Of a stretch of DNA of 64,000 bases, positions 16,977-25,684 are shown one piece after another. The notes below the pieces were generated by a model. It worked only from the letters and a program-made list of their open reading frames with translations. It was not told the origin of the DNA and made no database searches. The translations under genes and the position numbers were made by a program. The stretch comes from Saccharothrix sp. NRRL B-16314 (lineage in GTDB: Bacteria; Actinomycetota; Actinomycetes; Mycobacteriales; Pseudonocardiaceae): contig NZ_JNXC01000024.1 of the NCBI RefSeq assembly GCF_000716595.1, positions 42,961 to 106,960 on the forward strand, given 5' to 3'. The stretch's first letter is position 1, and each line of letters starts with the position of its first letter.

Positions 16977-18344
16977 ATGCGCGAGTTCGTCACCGACCTG
17001 TTGCGCCGCCACGGCGACGACGTGCCGGTGTTCACCCACGGGCACACCGTGACCCACGGCGCCCTGCGTGCCGCGATCGCCGCCGAGGCGAGCGTGTTCG
17101 CCGCCTCCGGGGTGGGGGAGGGCAGCGTCGTCGCGCTGCACGTGCCCCCGAGCTTCACCCAGCTGGAGGTGGTGCCGGCGCTGTGGAGCCTCGGCGCCAG
17201 GGTGATCTCGATCGACCACCGGCTCAAGCCCGCCGAGGTCGACGTGCTGCGCGCGCTGACCCGCCCGCAGTTCATCGTGCGCGCGTCAGGCGGGCCCACC
17301 GGCGTCTTCCGGGAACGCCACGAGCTGGTGACCGAGCGGCGGCCGGAGGGGTTGCCCGCCTCGACCCGGCACCGGCTGGTCCAGTTCACCTCGGGGTCGA
17401 CCGGCCGGCCCAAGGTCGTCGGGCGCAGCACCGAGTCGGTCATCCGCGAGGTGCTGCGGTTCGGCGCGGCCGACGGGATGCCGAAGCGCGGCGAGAAGCA
17501 GTTGCTGCTCAACTCCACCGCGCACAGCTTCGGCCTGATGGGCGGGTTGCTGCACGCGTTGGCCACCGGGGTGCACCTGGTGTTCGCCGCGCGGCACACG
17601 GCCGAGGACATCTTGAAGACCGCCGCACGGCACGAGGTCGACTTCATCACCGGTCTGCCGTTCCACTTCGACATGCTGGCGGCGGCGGCCGAGCAGTCCG
17701 CCTCCTGCCGTCCCGCGCTGCGCACGGTGCGCGGCGCGTTCGCGGGCGGCGAGCTGATGCGGCCCGAGATCGCCGACCGGTTCGCGGCGGCCTACGGGTT
17801 CATGGTCGGCGAGTGCTTCGGCACCACCGAGACCGGCGCGCTGACCATGGACGCGTCCGGCGTGACCCGGCCGTCGGTGGGCAAACCCCTGTCCGACACC
17901 ACGATCCGGGTGCGGGACGGGCTGGTCGAGGTGGCGCTGGACCAGTCGCCGTACCTGAGCGAGGACGACTCCGGCCGTTACCTGGACGGGTGGTTCCGGA
18001 CGGGTGACCGGGGCGAGTTCGACGCGCGCGGGAACCTGCGGCTGCTGGGCCGGGCGGACTCGCTCGTGGTGGTCGACGGCAGCAAGGTGGACCTGACCGA
18101 GGTGGAGCACGCGTTGCGCTCCCACCCGCAGGTCACCGAGGCCATCGCGGTGCACGACCAGGTGATCGAGGCGTACGTCGCGACCGAGTCGGGCACGTTG
18201 ACCTCGAAGGAGGTCGAGTCGTGGTGCGCCGACCGGCTGGCCGACTTCAAGCTGCCGCGCCGGACCCACGTGCTGCGGGCGTTGCCGCGGACGCCGAGCG
18301 GCAAGCTGGTGCGGAACCCCAGGGTGCTCGCCGACGCGCGGTGA
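16977..18344 (+). CDS. AMP-forming acyl/aryl acid ligase
   Basis: A 455-residue ANL-superfamily enzyme. The ATP loop is at 136-147 (QFTSGSTGRPKV), followed by GECFGTTETG, GWFRTGDRG and a C-terminal TPSGKL with the adenylation Lys. It starts at ATG 16977, 5 bases after the GriH-like stop, so it is in the same operon. The likely substrate is the aminohydroxybenzoate made by the two preceding enzymes, activated as an AMP ester and perhaps passed to CoA or a carrier. No carrier protein is visible nearby. Substrate assignment is inference from position. Confidence 0.8.
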   Translation: MREFVTDLLRRHGDDVPVFTHGHTVTHGALRAAIAAEASVFAASGVGEGSVVALHVPPSFTQLEVVPALWSLGARVISIDHRLKPAEVDVLRALTRPQFIVRASGGPTGVFRERHELVTERRPEGLPASTRHRLVQFTSGSTGRPKVVGRSTESVIREVLRFGAADGMPKRGEKQLLLNSTAHSFGLMGGLLHALATGVHLVFAARHTAEDILKTAARHEVDFITGLPFHFDMLAAAAEQSASCRPALRTVRGAFAGGELMRPEIADRFAAAYGFMVGECFGTTETGALTMDASGVTRPSVGKPLSDTTIRVRDGLVEVALDQSPYLSEDDSGRYLDGWFRTGDRGEFDARGNLRLLGRADSLVVVDGSKVDLTEVEHALRSHPQVTEAIAVHDQVIEAYVATESGTLTSKEVESWCADRLADFKLPRRTHVLRALPRTPSGKLVRNPRVLADAR

Positions 18345-18368
18345 TCGTTCGTGTGGCAGGGTGGGCGC

Positions 18369-18947
18369 GTGGAACAAGTCGTGCTCCTGGACGAGTCCGG
18401 GGTCGGGATCGGCGTTGCCGACAAGGCCTCCGTTCACCACTCGTCCACCCCGCTGCACCTGGCCTTCTCGTCGTACCTGTTCGACTCGGCGGGCCGGCTG
18501 CTGTTGACCAGGCGCGCCCTGCACAAGAAGACGTGGCCGGGGGTGTGGACGAACTCGTGCTGCGGCCACCCCGCGCCCGGCGAGCCGATGGAGCTGGCGG
18601 TGACGCGGCGGTTGGTCGACGAGCTCGGCCTGGAGGACGTCACCCTCGACCTCGTGCTGCCCGCGTTCCGGTACCGGGCGGTGATGGAGAACGGGGTCAT
18701 CGAGAACGAGATGTGCCCGGTGTTCCGGGGCCACGTCACCGGTGACCCGACGCCCAACCCGGACGAGGTCGACTCGTTCGAGTGGGCGCCGTGGGCCGAG
18801 TTCGCGCCCGCCGTGCTGGCCGGTGCCCGTCCGATCTCGCCGTGGTGCGCCCTCCAGGTCGCGGAGCTGTGGGAACTCGGCCCGGACCCGTCGGCCTGGC
18901 CCGTGGCCGAACCCTCGGCCCTCCCCGCCGCCGCCCGCACCCCCTGA
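18369..18947 (+). CDS. idi: Isopentenyl-diphosphate delta-isomerase, type I
   Basis: The 192-residue Nudix-fold enzyme interconverts isopentenyl and dimethylallyl diphosphate. TNSCCGHP carries the catalytic Cys and metal-binding His, and ENEMCPVF carries the catalytic Glu. GTG 18369 gives MEQVVLLDE, matching the usual family start, with AGGGTGGG just upstream; GTG 18351 is too early. It starts 24 bases after the ligase stop and is probably co-transcribed with the aminobenzoate genes. That raises the possibility of a prenylated product, although no prenyltransferase is present. The C-terminal Ala/Pro tail is unremarkable. Confidence 0.9.
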   Translation: MEQVVLLDESGVGIGVADKASVHHSSTPLHLAFSSYLFDSAGRLLLTRRALHKKTWPGVWTNSCCGHPAPGEPMELAVTRRLVDELGLEDVTLDLVLPAFRYRAVMENGVIENEMCPVFRGHVTGDPTPNPDEVDSFEWAPWAEFAPAVLAGARPISPWCALQVAELWELGPDPSAWPVAEPSALPAAARTP

Positions 18948-18973
18948 CCCTCACCTGTCACTCCGCCCGTTCC

Positions 18974-19071
18974 GAGCGTTGAATTCACCCGTTCCGAACG
19001 TAGGACTCTCGCGTGAGTCCTACGTTCGCGTCGCGTGAGTCCTACGTTCGGAACGGGTGAATTCAACGCTC
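18974..19071. repeat. Perfect 35-bp inverted repeat with internal direct repeats
   Basis: Arms at 18974-19008 and 19037-19071 are perfectly complementary over 35 bases, separated by 28 bases. The stretch TCGCGTGAGTCCTACGTTCG occurs at 19009-19028 and again at 19031-19050, giving a third partial copy of the arm. It sits in the gap after idi. It could be a strong terminator, but the length and repeated internal unit resemble mobile intergenic palindromes (REP or MITE-like). Confidence 0.8.
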
Positions 19072-19076
19072 AGGTG

Positions 19077-19090
19077 AGAGAGCGCTCTCT
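19077..19090. promoter_or_regulatory. LacI-type operator, upstream copy
   Basis: AGAGAGCGCTCTCT is a perfect 14-bp palindrome. It shares its 12-bp core with a second site 89 bases downstream and is of the kind bound by actinobacterial LacI/CebR regulators. A LacI-family gene lies at the end of the same gene group. Confidence 0.6.
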
Positions 19091-19129
19091 GGGGCGCTGT
19101 TACGGGATGACCGGAACTCCGCGCTTTCC

Positions 19130-19158
19130 TTGACTGATCAGCGGGCCCGTCCTACGTT
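19130..19158 (+). promoter_or_regulatory. Promoter of the DUF1996/GH16 operon
   Basis: TTGACT (19130-19135) and TACGTT (19153-19158) are 17 bases apart. The expected transcription start near 19165 touches the downstream operator. Confidence 0.6.
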
Positions 19159-19165
19159 CCGCTGT

Positions 19166-19177
19166 GAGAGCGCTCTC
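19166..19177. promoter_or_regulatory. LacI-type operator at the transcription start
   Basis: GAGAGCGCTCTC is a perfect 12-bp palindrome beginning 8 bases after the -10 box, where repressor binding would block initiation. It matches the core of the upstream site. Confidence 0.65.
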
Positions 19178-19212
19178 CCGTTCACGCCTGCACCGTCCAC
19201 GAAAGGGGAGCC

Positions 19213-20475
19213 GTGATCCCCACCATTCGCCGAAGTCGTCGACTGGTCACCGCACTCGCCGTAACCGCCCTGACCGCGTCGGCACTGACCTTCGTCGCCT
19301 CGCAAGCCTCCGCGGCGCCGGAACTGCTGTCCCAGGGCAAACCCGTGACCGCCTCCTCCACCGAGAACGGCGGCACGCCCGCCACCGCGGCCGTCGACAG
19401 CAACGCCGGCACCCGCTGGTCCAGTGCCGCCGCCGACCCGCAGTGGATCCGCGTCGACCTCGGCTCGTCCACCGCGATCACCCAGGTCACGCTGAACTGG
19501 GAAACCGCCTACGCCCGGTCGTTCCAGCTCCAGACCTCGGCCGACGGCAACGCCTGGAACACGGTCGCCACCGCGTCCGGCGTCCTCGGCGTGCAGAACC
19601 TCGCAGTCTCGGCCACCACCCGGTTCGTCCGCGTCTACACGACCGCCCGCGCCACCCAGTACGGCGTGTCGTTGTGGGAGTTCCAGGTGTTCGGCGTCCC
19701 GAACACCAGCGGCCCGATCGTGCGGGTCGCGGAGTTCCTGGCCGAGTGCCCGTACAGCCACCGCCTGCCGGACGACCCGATCGTCGCGCCGAACCTGCCC
19801 GGCGCGTCGCACATGCACAGCTTCTTCGGCAACCGGACCACCAACGCCCGGTCGACCGTCGAGTCCCTGCTCGCGGGCACCAGCACCTGCAACCCCGGCT
19901 CCGACCTGTCCTCCTACTGGGTCCCCACCCTGTACGCGGACAACCAGCCCGTCGAGCCGACCGGCACCACGTTCTACTACCTGGGTGAGGGCGTCCGGGA
20001 CGACGTCATCGCCCGCATCCAGCCGTTCCCGCTGGGCCTGCGGATCGTCGCGGGCAACGCCAAGGCCACCCAGCCGGACGCCGGCACCATCTCCCGCTGG
20101 TCCTGCCTGCACGCCGGTCACGTCGGCGCGTCCAAGGACTTCGTGAACTGCCCGTCGGGCACGATGCTGGAGTCCTACCTCGACTTCCCGCAGTGCTGGA
20201 ACGGCCGGGACCTCGACTCGGCGGACCACAAGAGCCACATGGCCTACCCGGTGAACGCGGACTGCCCGTCGACCCACCCGGTGCCGGTGCCGAAGCTCCG
20301 CCAGGTCCTGCGCTACCCGGTGAGCGGCGACCCCGCGCGGTTCCGGTTGGCGTCCGGTGCGGGCTTCACCATGCACGGCGACTTCTTCAACGCGTGGCCG
20401 GTGGACGAACTCGCCCGCCGGGTGCGCGACTGCATCAACCCGATCATCAAGTGCGGCGCGGACGGCAGGCCATGA
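19213..20475 (+). CDS. Secreted F5/8-type C (CBM32-like) plus DUF1996 protein
   Basis: A 420-residue exported protein. Residues 1-35 are a signal peptide (twin Arg near the start, hydrophobic core, ASAAP cleavage region). Residues about 40-160 are a discoidin/F5-8C carbohydrate-binding domain (AVDSNAGTRWSSA, VSLWEFQVFG). The rest is DUF1996, recognised by GASHMHSFFGN and paired Cys residues; its activity is unknown but it is common in secreted proteins of fungi and actinomycetes. GTG 19213 follows AAAGGGGAG. The stop overlaps the GH16 start, so the two are coupled and likely act on the same polymer outside the cell. Confidence 0.85.
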   Translation: MIPTIRRSRRLVTALAVTALTASALTFVASQASAAPELLSQGKPVTASSTENGGTPATAAVDSNAGTRWSSAAADPQWIRVDLGSSTAITQVTLNWETAYARSFQLQTSADGNAWNTVATASGVLGVQNLAVSATTRFVRVYTTARATQYGVSLWEFQVFGVPNTSGPIVRVAEFLAECPYSHRLPDDPIVAPNLPGASHMHSFFGNRTTNARSTVESLLAGTSTCNPGSDLSSYWVPTLYADNQPVEPTGTTFYYLGEGVRDDVIARIQPFPLGLRIVAGNAKATQPDAGTISRWSCLHAGHVGASKDFVNCPSGTMLESYLDFPQCWNGRDLDSADHKSHMAYPVNADCPSTHPVPVPKLRQVLRYPVSGDPARFRLASGAGFTMHGDFFNAWPVDELARRVRDCINPIIKCGADGRP

Positions 20476-22190
20476 GACGACCGACCCCGAACCGGGGCGC
20501 ACTGCTCGCGGCGTTCGCCCTGTTCACCGCGCTGGTCGTGCCGGTGACCGCCGTCCAGGCGGCGGAGTGCGGCACGGCCAACGCGGCGTTGAACGCCCCG
20601 GTCACCGCCTCGTCGGTGGAGACCGGCAGCCCGTTCGCGGCGACCGCGGCCGTGGACGGCAACGCCGGCACCCGCTGGTCCAGCGCGTTCAGCGACCCGC
20701 AGTGGCTGCGGATCGACCTCGGCGCGAGCCGGGACGTCTGCGGCGCGACGTTGCAGTGGGAGGCCGCCTACGCGACGGCGTTCCAGCTCCAGGTGTCCCC
20801 GGACGGCGCCGCGTGGACCACCGTCCACCAGACGACGACCGGCACGGGTGGCACGCAGAACCTCACCTTCACGGGCACGGGCCGCTACCTCCGCCTCTAC
20901 GCCACCGCCCGCGCCACGCAGTACGGCGTGTCGCTGTGGGAGTTCGCCGTCCGCACGGGCACGAACAGCACCCCGACCGAAGGGCTGCTGTCGTACAACA
21001 AGCCCGCGTTCGCGTCGTCGTTCCAGGACGACGGCGCCTGCCCGGCCTGCACGCCCGCCAAGGCGCTGGACTTCAACCCGGCCACCCGCTGGGCCACCAG
21101 CCCCACCACCGGCTGGGTCGACCCCGGCTGGATCTACGTCGACCTGGGCGCGTCCGCGCGGATCAGCAAGGTCGTCGTCCAGTGGGACCCGGCGCACGCG
21201 TCCGCGTTCCAGGTCCAGACGTCCGACAACGCCTCCTCGTGGACCACGATCCACTCGGTCACGAACGGCACGGGGTTCAAGCAGACCATCGCGGTGAACG
21301 GAACGGGCAGGTACGTGCGGGTGAACCTCACCGCGCGCAGCGGCCCGTACGGCTACTCGCTGTGGGAGTTCCAGGTCTACGGCACGGGCGGCAACCCCAC
21401 GCCGCCACCGGCGCAGGCCCCGGATCCCGGCAACCCCCTGCGGCTCGTGTGGAGCGACGAGTTCGACACGCCGGCGGGCACGAGGCCGGACGCGGCCAAG
21501 TGGCGGCCGGAGGTCGGCACCGGCCAGAACGCGGAACTCCAGTACTACACCGACAACCGCAACGCGTTCACCGACGGCGCCGGGAACATGGTGCTGGAGG
21601 CCAGGCGCGAGGTCACGCCCGGTTCGGCGTGCCCGGTCGACCCGGTGAGCGGGAGCGGCACGTGCCAGTACACGTCGGCCCGGCTCATCACCGAGGGCAA
21701 GGCGTCGTGGACGTACGGCCGGATCGAGGCCAACGTGAAGGTGTCCGGCACCAAGGGCCTGTGGCCGGCGTTCTGGATGCTCGGGAACGACATCTTCAAG
21801 GGCACGGCGTGGCCCGCGAGCGGTGAGATCGACATCATGGAGCACCTGGGCCGTGAGCCGAACACCGCTTACCAGACGATCCACGGCCCGGCGTACTTCG
21901 GCGCCGGCGGGATCGGTCAGATGCGCGACATCGGCCAGGACTACTCGAACGCCTTCCACCTGTTCCGGGTGGACTGGAACAGCAAGGGCATGGTGTTCAG
22001 CATCGACGGCGTGACCGTCATCACCATCGACAAGGCGACGGTGGAGGCGACGCGCGGTCCGTGGGTGTTCGACAAACCGTTCTTCATCCTGCTGAACAAC
22101 GCGGTGGGCGGTGATTGGCCCGGTCCGCCGGACGCCACCACGGTCTTCCCGCAGCGCATGTTGGTCGACTACGTCCGCGTCTACCAGTGA
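20472..22190 (+). CDS. Secreted GH16 glucanase with two carbohydrate-binding domains
   Basis: The 572-residue protein has a signal peptide (1-30), two F5/8-type C domains (about 35-165 and 175-310), a Pro-rich linker (PTPPPAQAP) and a C-terminal GH16 catalytic domain. The GH16 motif GEIDIMEH near residue 452 holds both catalytic Glu residues around the central Asp. GH16 enzymes hydrolyse beta-1,3 or mixed-linkage glucans, among others; a laminarinase is the most likely type. ATG 20472 overlaps the stop of the DUF1996 gene. The first F5/8C domain is similar to that of the neighbouring protein, suggesting shared binding or duplication. Confidence 0.9.
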   Translation: MRRPTPNRGALLAAFALFTALVVPVTAVQAAECGTANAALNAPVTASSVETGSPFAATAAVDGNAGTRWSSAFSDPQWLRIDLGASRDVCGATLQWEAAYATAFQLQVSPDGAAWTTVHQTTTGTGGTQNLTFTGTGRYLRLYATARATQYGVSLWEFAVRTGTNSTPTEGLLSYNKPAFASSFQDDGACPACTPAKALDFNPATRWATSPTTGWVDPGWIYVDLGASARISKVVVQWDPAHASAFQVQTSDNASSWTTIHSVTNGTGFKQTIAVNGTGRYVRVNLTARSGPYGYSLWEFQVYGTGGNPTPPPAQAPDPGNPLRLVWSDEFDTPAGTRPDAAKWRPEVGTGQNAELQYYTDNRNAFTDGAGNMVLEARREVTPGSACPVDPVSGSGTCQYTSARLITEGKASWTYGRIEANVKVSGTKGLWPAFWMLGNDIFKGTAWPASGEIDIMEHLGREPNTAYQTIHGPAYFGAGGIGQMRDIGQDYSNAFHLFRVDWNSKGMVFSIDGVTVITIDKATVEATRGPWVFDKPFFILLNNAVGGDWPGPPDATTVFPQRMLVDYVRVYQ

Positions 22191-22196
22191 GGGGGT

Positions 22197-22228
22197 GCGT
22201 GCGGCCTCGTCTCGGCGGGGCCGCACGC
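22197..22228 (+). terminator. Hairpin terminator after the GH16 gene
   Basis: GCGTGCGGCC and GGCCGCACGC form a perfect 10-bp stem with a 12-nt loop, 7 bases after the stop codon. There is no T run, as is usual in high-GC actinobacteria. Confidence 0.65.
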
Positions 22229-22245
22229 CCGGTATAAAGGCTCAC

Positions 22246-23232
22246 GTGGACCGCAGACCCGTCACGTTGGAAGAGGTCGCGCGGATCGCGGGGGTTTCCC
22301 GGGCCACGGTGTCCCGGGTCGTCAACGGGGTTGCCACGGTGGACCGTGAGCTGCGCCAGGTCGTGGAGAAAGCCATCTCCAAGACCGGCTACACCCCCAA
22401 CCGTGCGGCACGTTCGCTCGTCACCCGGAGGGCGGGCGCGATCGGCCTCGTCCTCCCGGACGAGGGCCGCACCCTGCACGACCCGTACTTCGGCCGGGTG
22501 GTCAGCGGCGTGCTGCCGGTGATCCGGCCACTGGGCGTGCAGCTCGTGCTGACCACGGGCGACCACCGCGAGGTGGTGGACGACCTGCGCCAGCACCGGC
22601 TGGACGGTGTGATCCTGATCCACACCCACGGCGCGGACCCGCTGCCGCGCCAGCTGATCGAGGCGAACCTCCCGGTGGTGCTGGCCGCCCGCCCGGTCCG
22701 CCCGATGTCGATCACCTTCGTCGACGTGGACCAGGCCGCCGGCGCGGCGCTGGCGGCGGACCACCTGGTCGAGCGCGGGTGCCGACGCCTGGCGACCATC
22801 ACCGGCCCGCTGGAGACGCCTCCCGGCCAGGACCGGCTCCGCGGTTTCCAGGAGGCCGTGACCCGGCACGGCCTGCCCGAACCCGTCGTGATCGAGGGCG
22901 ACTTCTCCCGCCAGGGCGGCGCCGCCGCCGCACGGCGCCTCAAGGGCCTGGACGTCGACGGCCTGTTCGTGGCCTCGGACCTGATGGCGACCGGCGCGCT
23001 GCCCGTGCTGCGGCACACCGGCCGGCGCGTGCCGGGGGACATCAAGGTCGTCGGCTTCGACGACAGCAGCCCGGCCGTCGAGTGCGACCCGCCGTTGACG
23101 ACGGTCCGCCAGCCCGTCGAGGACATGGCCGCCGAGATGGCCCGCCTGCTGGTGCAGCGGGTGGAGCGCCCGGACCGACCGGTCAGCTCCGTGGTGTTCG
23201 CGCCGACCCTCGTGATCCGCCAGTCGAGCTGA
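22246..23232 (+). CDS. LacI-family transcriptional repressor
   Basis: A 328-residue protein with the LacI headpiece VTLEEVARIAGVSRATVSRVVNG (hinge helix at about 50-58) and the periplasmic-binding-like effector domain (VGFDDSSPA near the end). GTG 22246 gives the usual length. It follows the GH16 gene after a terminator, and the palindromes at 19077 and 19166 are its obvious targets; the inducer is probably an oligosaccharide released by GH16. TATAAA 8 bases before the start could be a leaderless -10. Confidence 0.9.
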   Translation: MDRRPVTLEEVARIAGVSRATVSRVVNGVATVDRELRQVVEKAISKTGYTPNRAARSLVTRRAGAIGLVLPDEGRTLHDPYFGRVVSGVLPVIRPLGVQLVLTTGDHREVVDDLRQHRLDGVILIHTHGADPLPRQLIEANLPVVLAARPVRPMSITFVDVDQAAGAALAADHLVERGCRRLATITGPLETPPGQDRLRGFQEAVTRHGLPEPVVIEGDFSRQGGAAAARRLKGLDVDGLFVASDLMATGALPVLRHTGRRVPGDIKVVGFDDSSPAVECDPPLTTVRQPVEDMAAEMARLLVQRVERPDRPVSSVVFAPTLVIRQSS

Positions 23233-23317
23233 CCGGGCGCACCGGGCGGCCCTGTCGGGAAGCTGTCGATCCACGGCGGGCGGAACAAGGCGCCGACCAC
23301 CGCCCGTTCTGTCCTTT

Positions 23318-24061
23318 GTGTCGACCGATGCCACCCAGATTCAGCCCGCCCAGTCCCAGGCCACCCAGTCCCAGCCCACCGTGACCTCTGCCGCCACCCG
23401 CTTCGCCGCGCTGGGAGGCGCCGTGGCCGTCGTGCTGACCGTCCTCCTGGTGGGCGGCCTGGACCTCTACCGCCTGGGCGACTCCACGAGACACCTGCGC
23501 CGCACGATCAGCGAGTACGCCCTCGGTCCGCAGCGCTGGGTCTTCGACACGGGTGTGCTCCTGCTGGTGGCCGGATCGATCGCGATCCTCGCCGTCCTCG
23601 TGCGGCACGGCGTGGCGAAGTGGCGTTCGGCCGGCGCGGTGGCGTTCGGCGCGTGGTCGGTCGGCCTGACCCTGGTCGTGATCTTCCCGAAGAACAACTG
23701 GGCGATCGGCCCGAGCCTGAGCGGCAGCATCCACCGGTTCGGCAGCATGGTGGCGTTCATCGCCCTGCCGATCGCCGCGGTGCTGCTCGCCCGCCCGTGG
23801 CTGCGCGACCGGGCGTGGGGCGCGCACGCCCGCTGGACGTTCGGGTTCGGCGTGCTGTCCGCCCTCGCCTTCACGCCCATCCTGTACGCGATCGGCGTGA
23901 ACGCCGTCGTCGGCACGTCCTGGTGGCGCGTGATCCCGCTCGGGTACGTGGAACGCCTGCTGGTGCTCACCGAGGTGGTCGCCGTGCTGGTGGCGGCCGT
24001 GTGGGCGATGGCGGTGAGCAGGCCCGCTCAACCCGCGTACATGCCGTCCAAGACGTCCTGA
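23318..24061 (+). CDS. DUF998-family membrane protein
   Basis: The roughly 247-residue protein has a Gln/Thr-rich N-terminal tail, then six or seven hydrophobic segments with the DUF998 pattern (DSTRHLRRTISEYALG between helices 1 and 2). Its function is unknown. GTG 23318 is the first start, but no ribosome site is visible and a later start near 23380 is possible. The 3' end overlaps the convergent acyl-CoA ligase gene by 34 bases. Confidence 0.7.
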   Translation: MSTDATQIQPAQSQATQSQPTVTSAATRFAALGGAVAVVLTVLLVGGLDLYRLGDSTRHLRRTISEYALGPQRWVFDTGVLLLVAGSIAILAVLVRHGVAKWRSAGAVAFGAWSVGLTLVVIFPKNNWAIGPSLSGSIHRFGSMVAFIALPIAAVLLARPWLRDRAWGAHARWTFGFGVLSALAFTPILYAIGVNAVVGTSWWRVIPLGYVERLLVLTEVVAVLVAAVWAMAVSRPAQPAYMPSKTS

Positions 24062-25638
24062 TAGCGGTCTTCGATCACCTTGCGGCGCATCTTCAGGCTC
24101 GCGGTCAAGGTGCCGTCGGCCACCGTGAAGTCCTTCGGCAGCACCGCGAACCTCTTGATCGTCTCGTGCCGCGCGAGCTTCTCGTTGGCGGCCGCGACCG
24201 CACGGCCGACCTCGGCCTCCGCGTCGAGGTCGGCGGGCGCGAGGTCGGGGTCGATGGTGACCAGCGCGACGCAGTAGTTGCGCCGGTCGCCGTGCACCAG
24301 CACGTTCCCGATGTACGGGCTGTGCGACTTGACCAGGCCTTCCACCGCCTGCGGCGCGACGTACTTGCCGCCGGAGGTCTTGATCAGCTCCTTCTTCCGA
24401 TCGGTGATCCGCAACCGCCCGGCCTCGTCCAGCTCGCCGATGTCACCGGTGTGCAGCCAGCCGTCCCGCAACGTCGAGGCGGTCTCCTCGGGCAGGCCGC
24501 GGTAGCCGCGCATGATGCCGCGCCCGCCGAGCAGCACCTCGCCGTCGTCGGCGATGCGCACCTCGGTGCCGAGCAGCGGCGGGCCGACCGTGCCGAGCCG
24601 GTTCGAGCCGGGTCGGTTCACGAACGACGCCGCGGACGACTCGGTCAGCCCGTAGCCCTCCAGGATCGTGATGCCCGCGCGCTCGAAGAACTCGCCGACC
24701 GGGAGCGACAGCGGCGCGGAGCCGGACACGAAGTACTTGATCCGGCCGCCCACCCGGTCGCGCAGCTTGCCGAAGACGAGCTTGTCGGCGATGCGGCGGC
24801 GGATCCGCCACTCCGGGTGCTCGGCCACCGCCAGCGCCCAGTCGAACAGCTTCGCCTTCACGCCGCCCGCCTCGCGCATGGAGGCCACCACCCGCTGGTG
24901 GATCTTCTCGAAGATCCGCGGCGCGGCGGCCACCACGGTCGGTCGCAGCTCCTGGAGGTTGGTCGCGATCCGGTCCACGTCGCCGTCGACGGCGGTGGGC
25001 GCGCCCGTCGCGATCATGCCCACTTCGAGCACCTTGCCGAACGCGTGGGACATCGGCAGCCACAGGAAGTGCAGTTCGTCCGGGGTCAGCACGCCGAGGT
25101 CGCTGATCGCGTCGGCCGTGTGCAGCCAGTTGTCGTGCGTCAGCTCGACGCCCTTCGGCATGCCCGTGGTGCCGGAGGTGTAGATCAACGTGGCCAGCCG
25201 GTCGGGCGTCAGCTCGTCCACCATGGCGTCGTAATCGCCCTCGACCCGATCCGGCTCCCAGTCCGGCGTGACGACCTTCGCGTCGACCTCGTCCACGAGC
25301 GCCGGGTCCGCGACCACGAGCACGCTGCCCGAGTCCTGGACGATGTGCGCCACGATGTCCGGCGTGCTGCTGGGGTAGATGGTCGTCGTGACGCCGCCCG
25401 CCGCCAGCACGGCCAGGTCGGTGAGGATCCAGTCCACGCTGGTCGCGGCCATGATCGCGACCCGGGCCTCGTCCCGCACACCCAGTTCGCGGAAGCCCAG
25501 CGCCCGCCTGCGCACGTGCTCGGCGACCTCGGTCCACGTCAGCGACGTCCACGTGTCGCCGGTGCGGTACCGCAGCGCTTCGGCGTCCGGGGTGGCGCGC
25601 ACCCGTTCGCGCAACAGATCGGGGATCGAACGGGCCAC
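24028..25638 (-). CDS. Long-chain acyl-CoA synthetase (FadD15-like)
   Basis: A 536-residue ANL-family ligase that makes acyl-AMP and then acyl-CoA. TLIYTSGTTGMPKG is the ATP loop, EGYGLTESS and DGWLHTGDIG follow, and LTASLKMRRK near the C-terminus carries the catalytic Lys. GTG 25638 has AGGAGG 6 bases upstream. A TetR gene is divergent with a palindrome in the 46-base gap, so TetR probably represses this gene in response to acyl-CoA. Confidence 0.9.
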   Translation of the reverse strand: MARSIPDLLRERVRATPDAEALRYRTGDTWTSLTWTEVAEHVRRRALGFRELGVRDEARVAIMAATSVDWILTDLAVLAAGGVTTTIYPSSTPDIVAHIVQDSGSVLVVADPALVDEVDAKVVTPDWEPDRVEGDYDAMVDELTPDRLATLIYTSGTTGMPKGVELTHDNWLHTADAISDLGVLTPDELHFLWLPMSHAFGKVLEVGMIATGAPTAVDGDVDRIATNLQELRPTVVAAAPRIFEKIHQRVVASMREAGGVKAKLFDWALAVAEHPEWRIRRRIADKLVFGKLRDRVGGRIKYFVSGSAPLSLPVGEFFERAGITILEGYGLTESSAASFVNRPGSNRLGTVGPPLLGTEVRIADDGEVLLGGRGIMRGYRGLPEETASTLRDGWLHTGDIGELDEAGRLRITDRKKELIKTSGGKYVAPQAVEGLVKSHSPYIGNVLVHGDRRNYCVALVTIDPDLAPADLDAEAEVGRAVAAANEKLARHETIKRFAVLPKDFTVADGTLTASLKMRRKVIEDRYQDVLDGMYAG

Positions 25639-25658
25639 GGTGACCTCCTGGAGGAGCG

Positions 25659-25678
25659 GCGCTCTAGAGCGCTACTCT
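25659..25678. promoter_or_regulatory. TetR operator palindrome with leaderless -10
   Basis: GCGCTCTAGAGCGC (25659-25672) is a perfect 14-bp palindrome in the gap between acyl-CoA ligase and TetR genes. TACTCT (25673-25678) directly abuts it and ends 7 bases before the TetR ATG, fitting an autoregulated leaderless promoter. Confidence 0.65.
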
Positions 25679-25684
25679 AACCCG

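Noticed and set aside
20193-20471. In-frame upstream extension of the GH16 gene
   Set aside because: The segment overlaps the DUF1996 gene in another frame; the signal peptide begins at ATG 20472.
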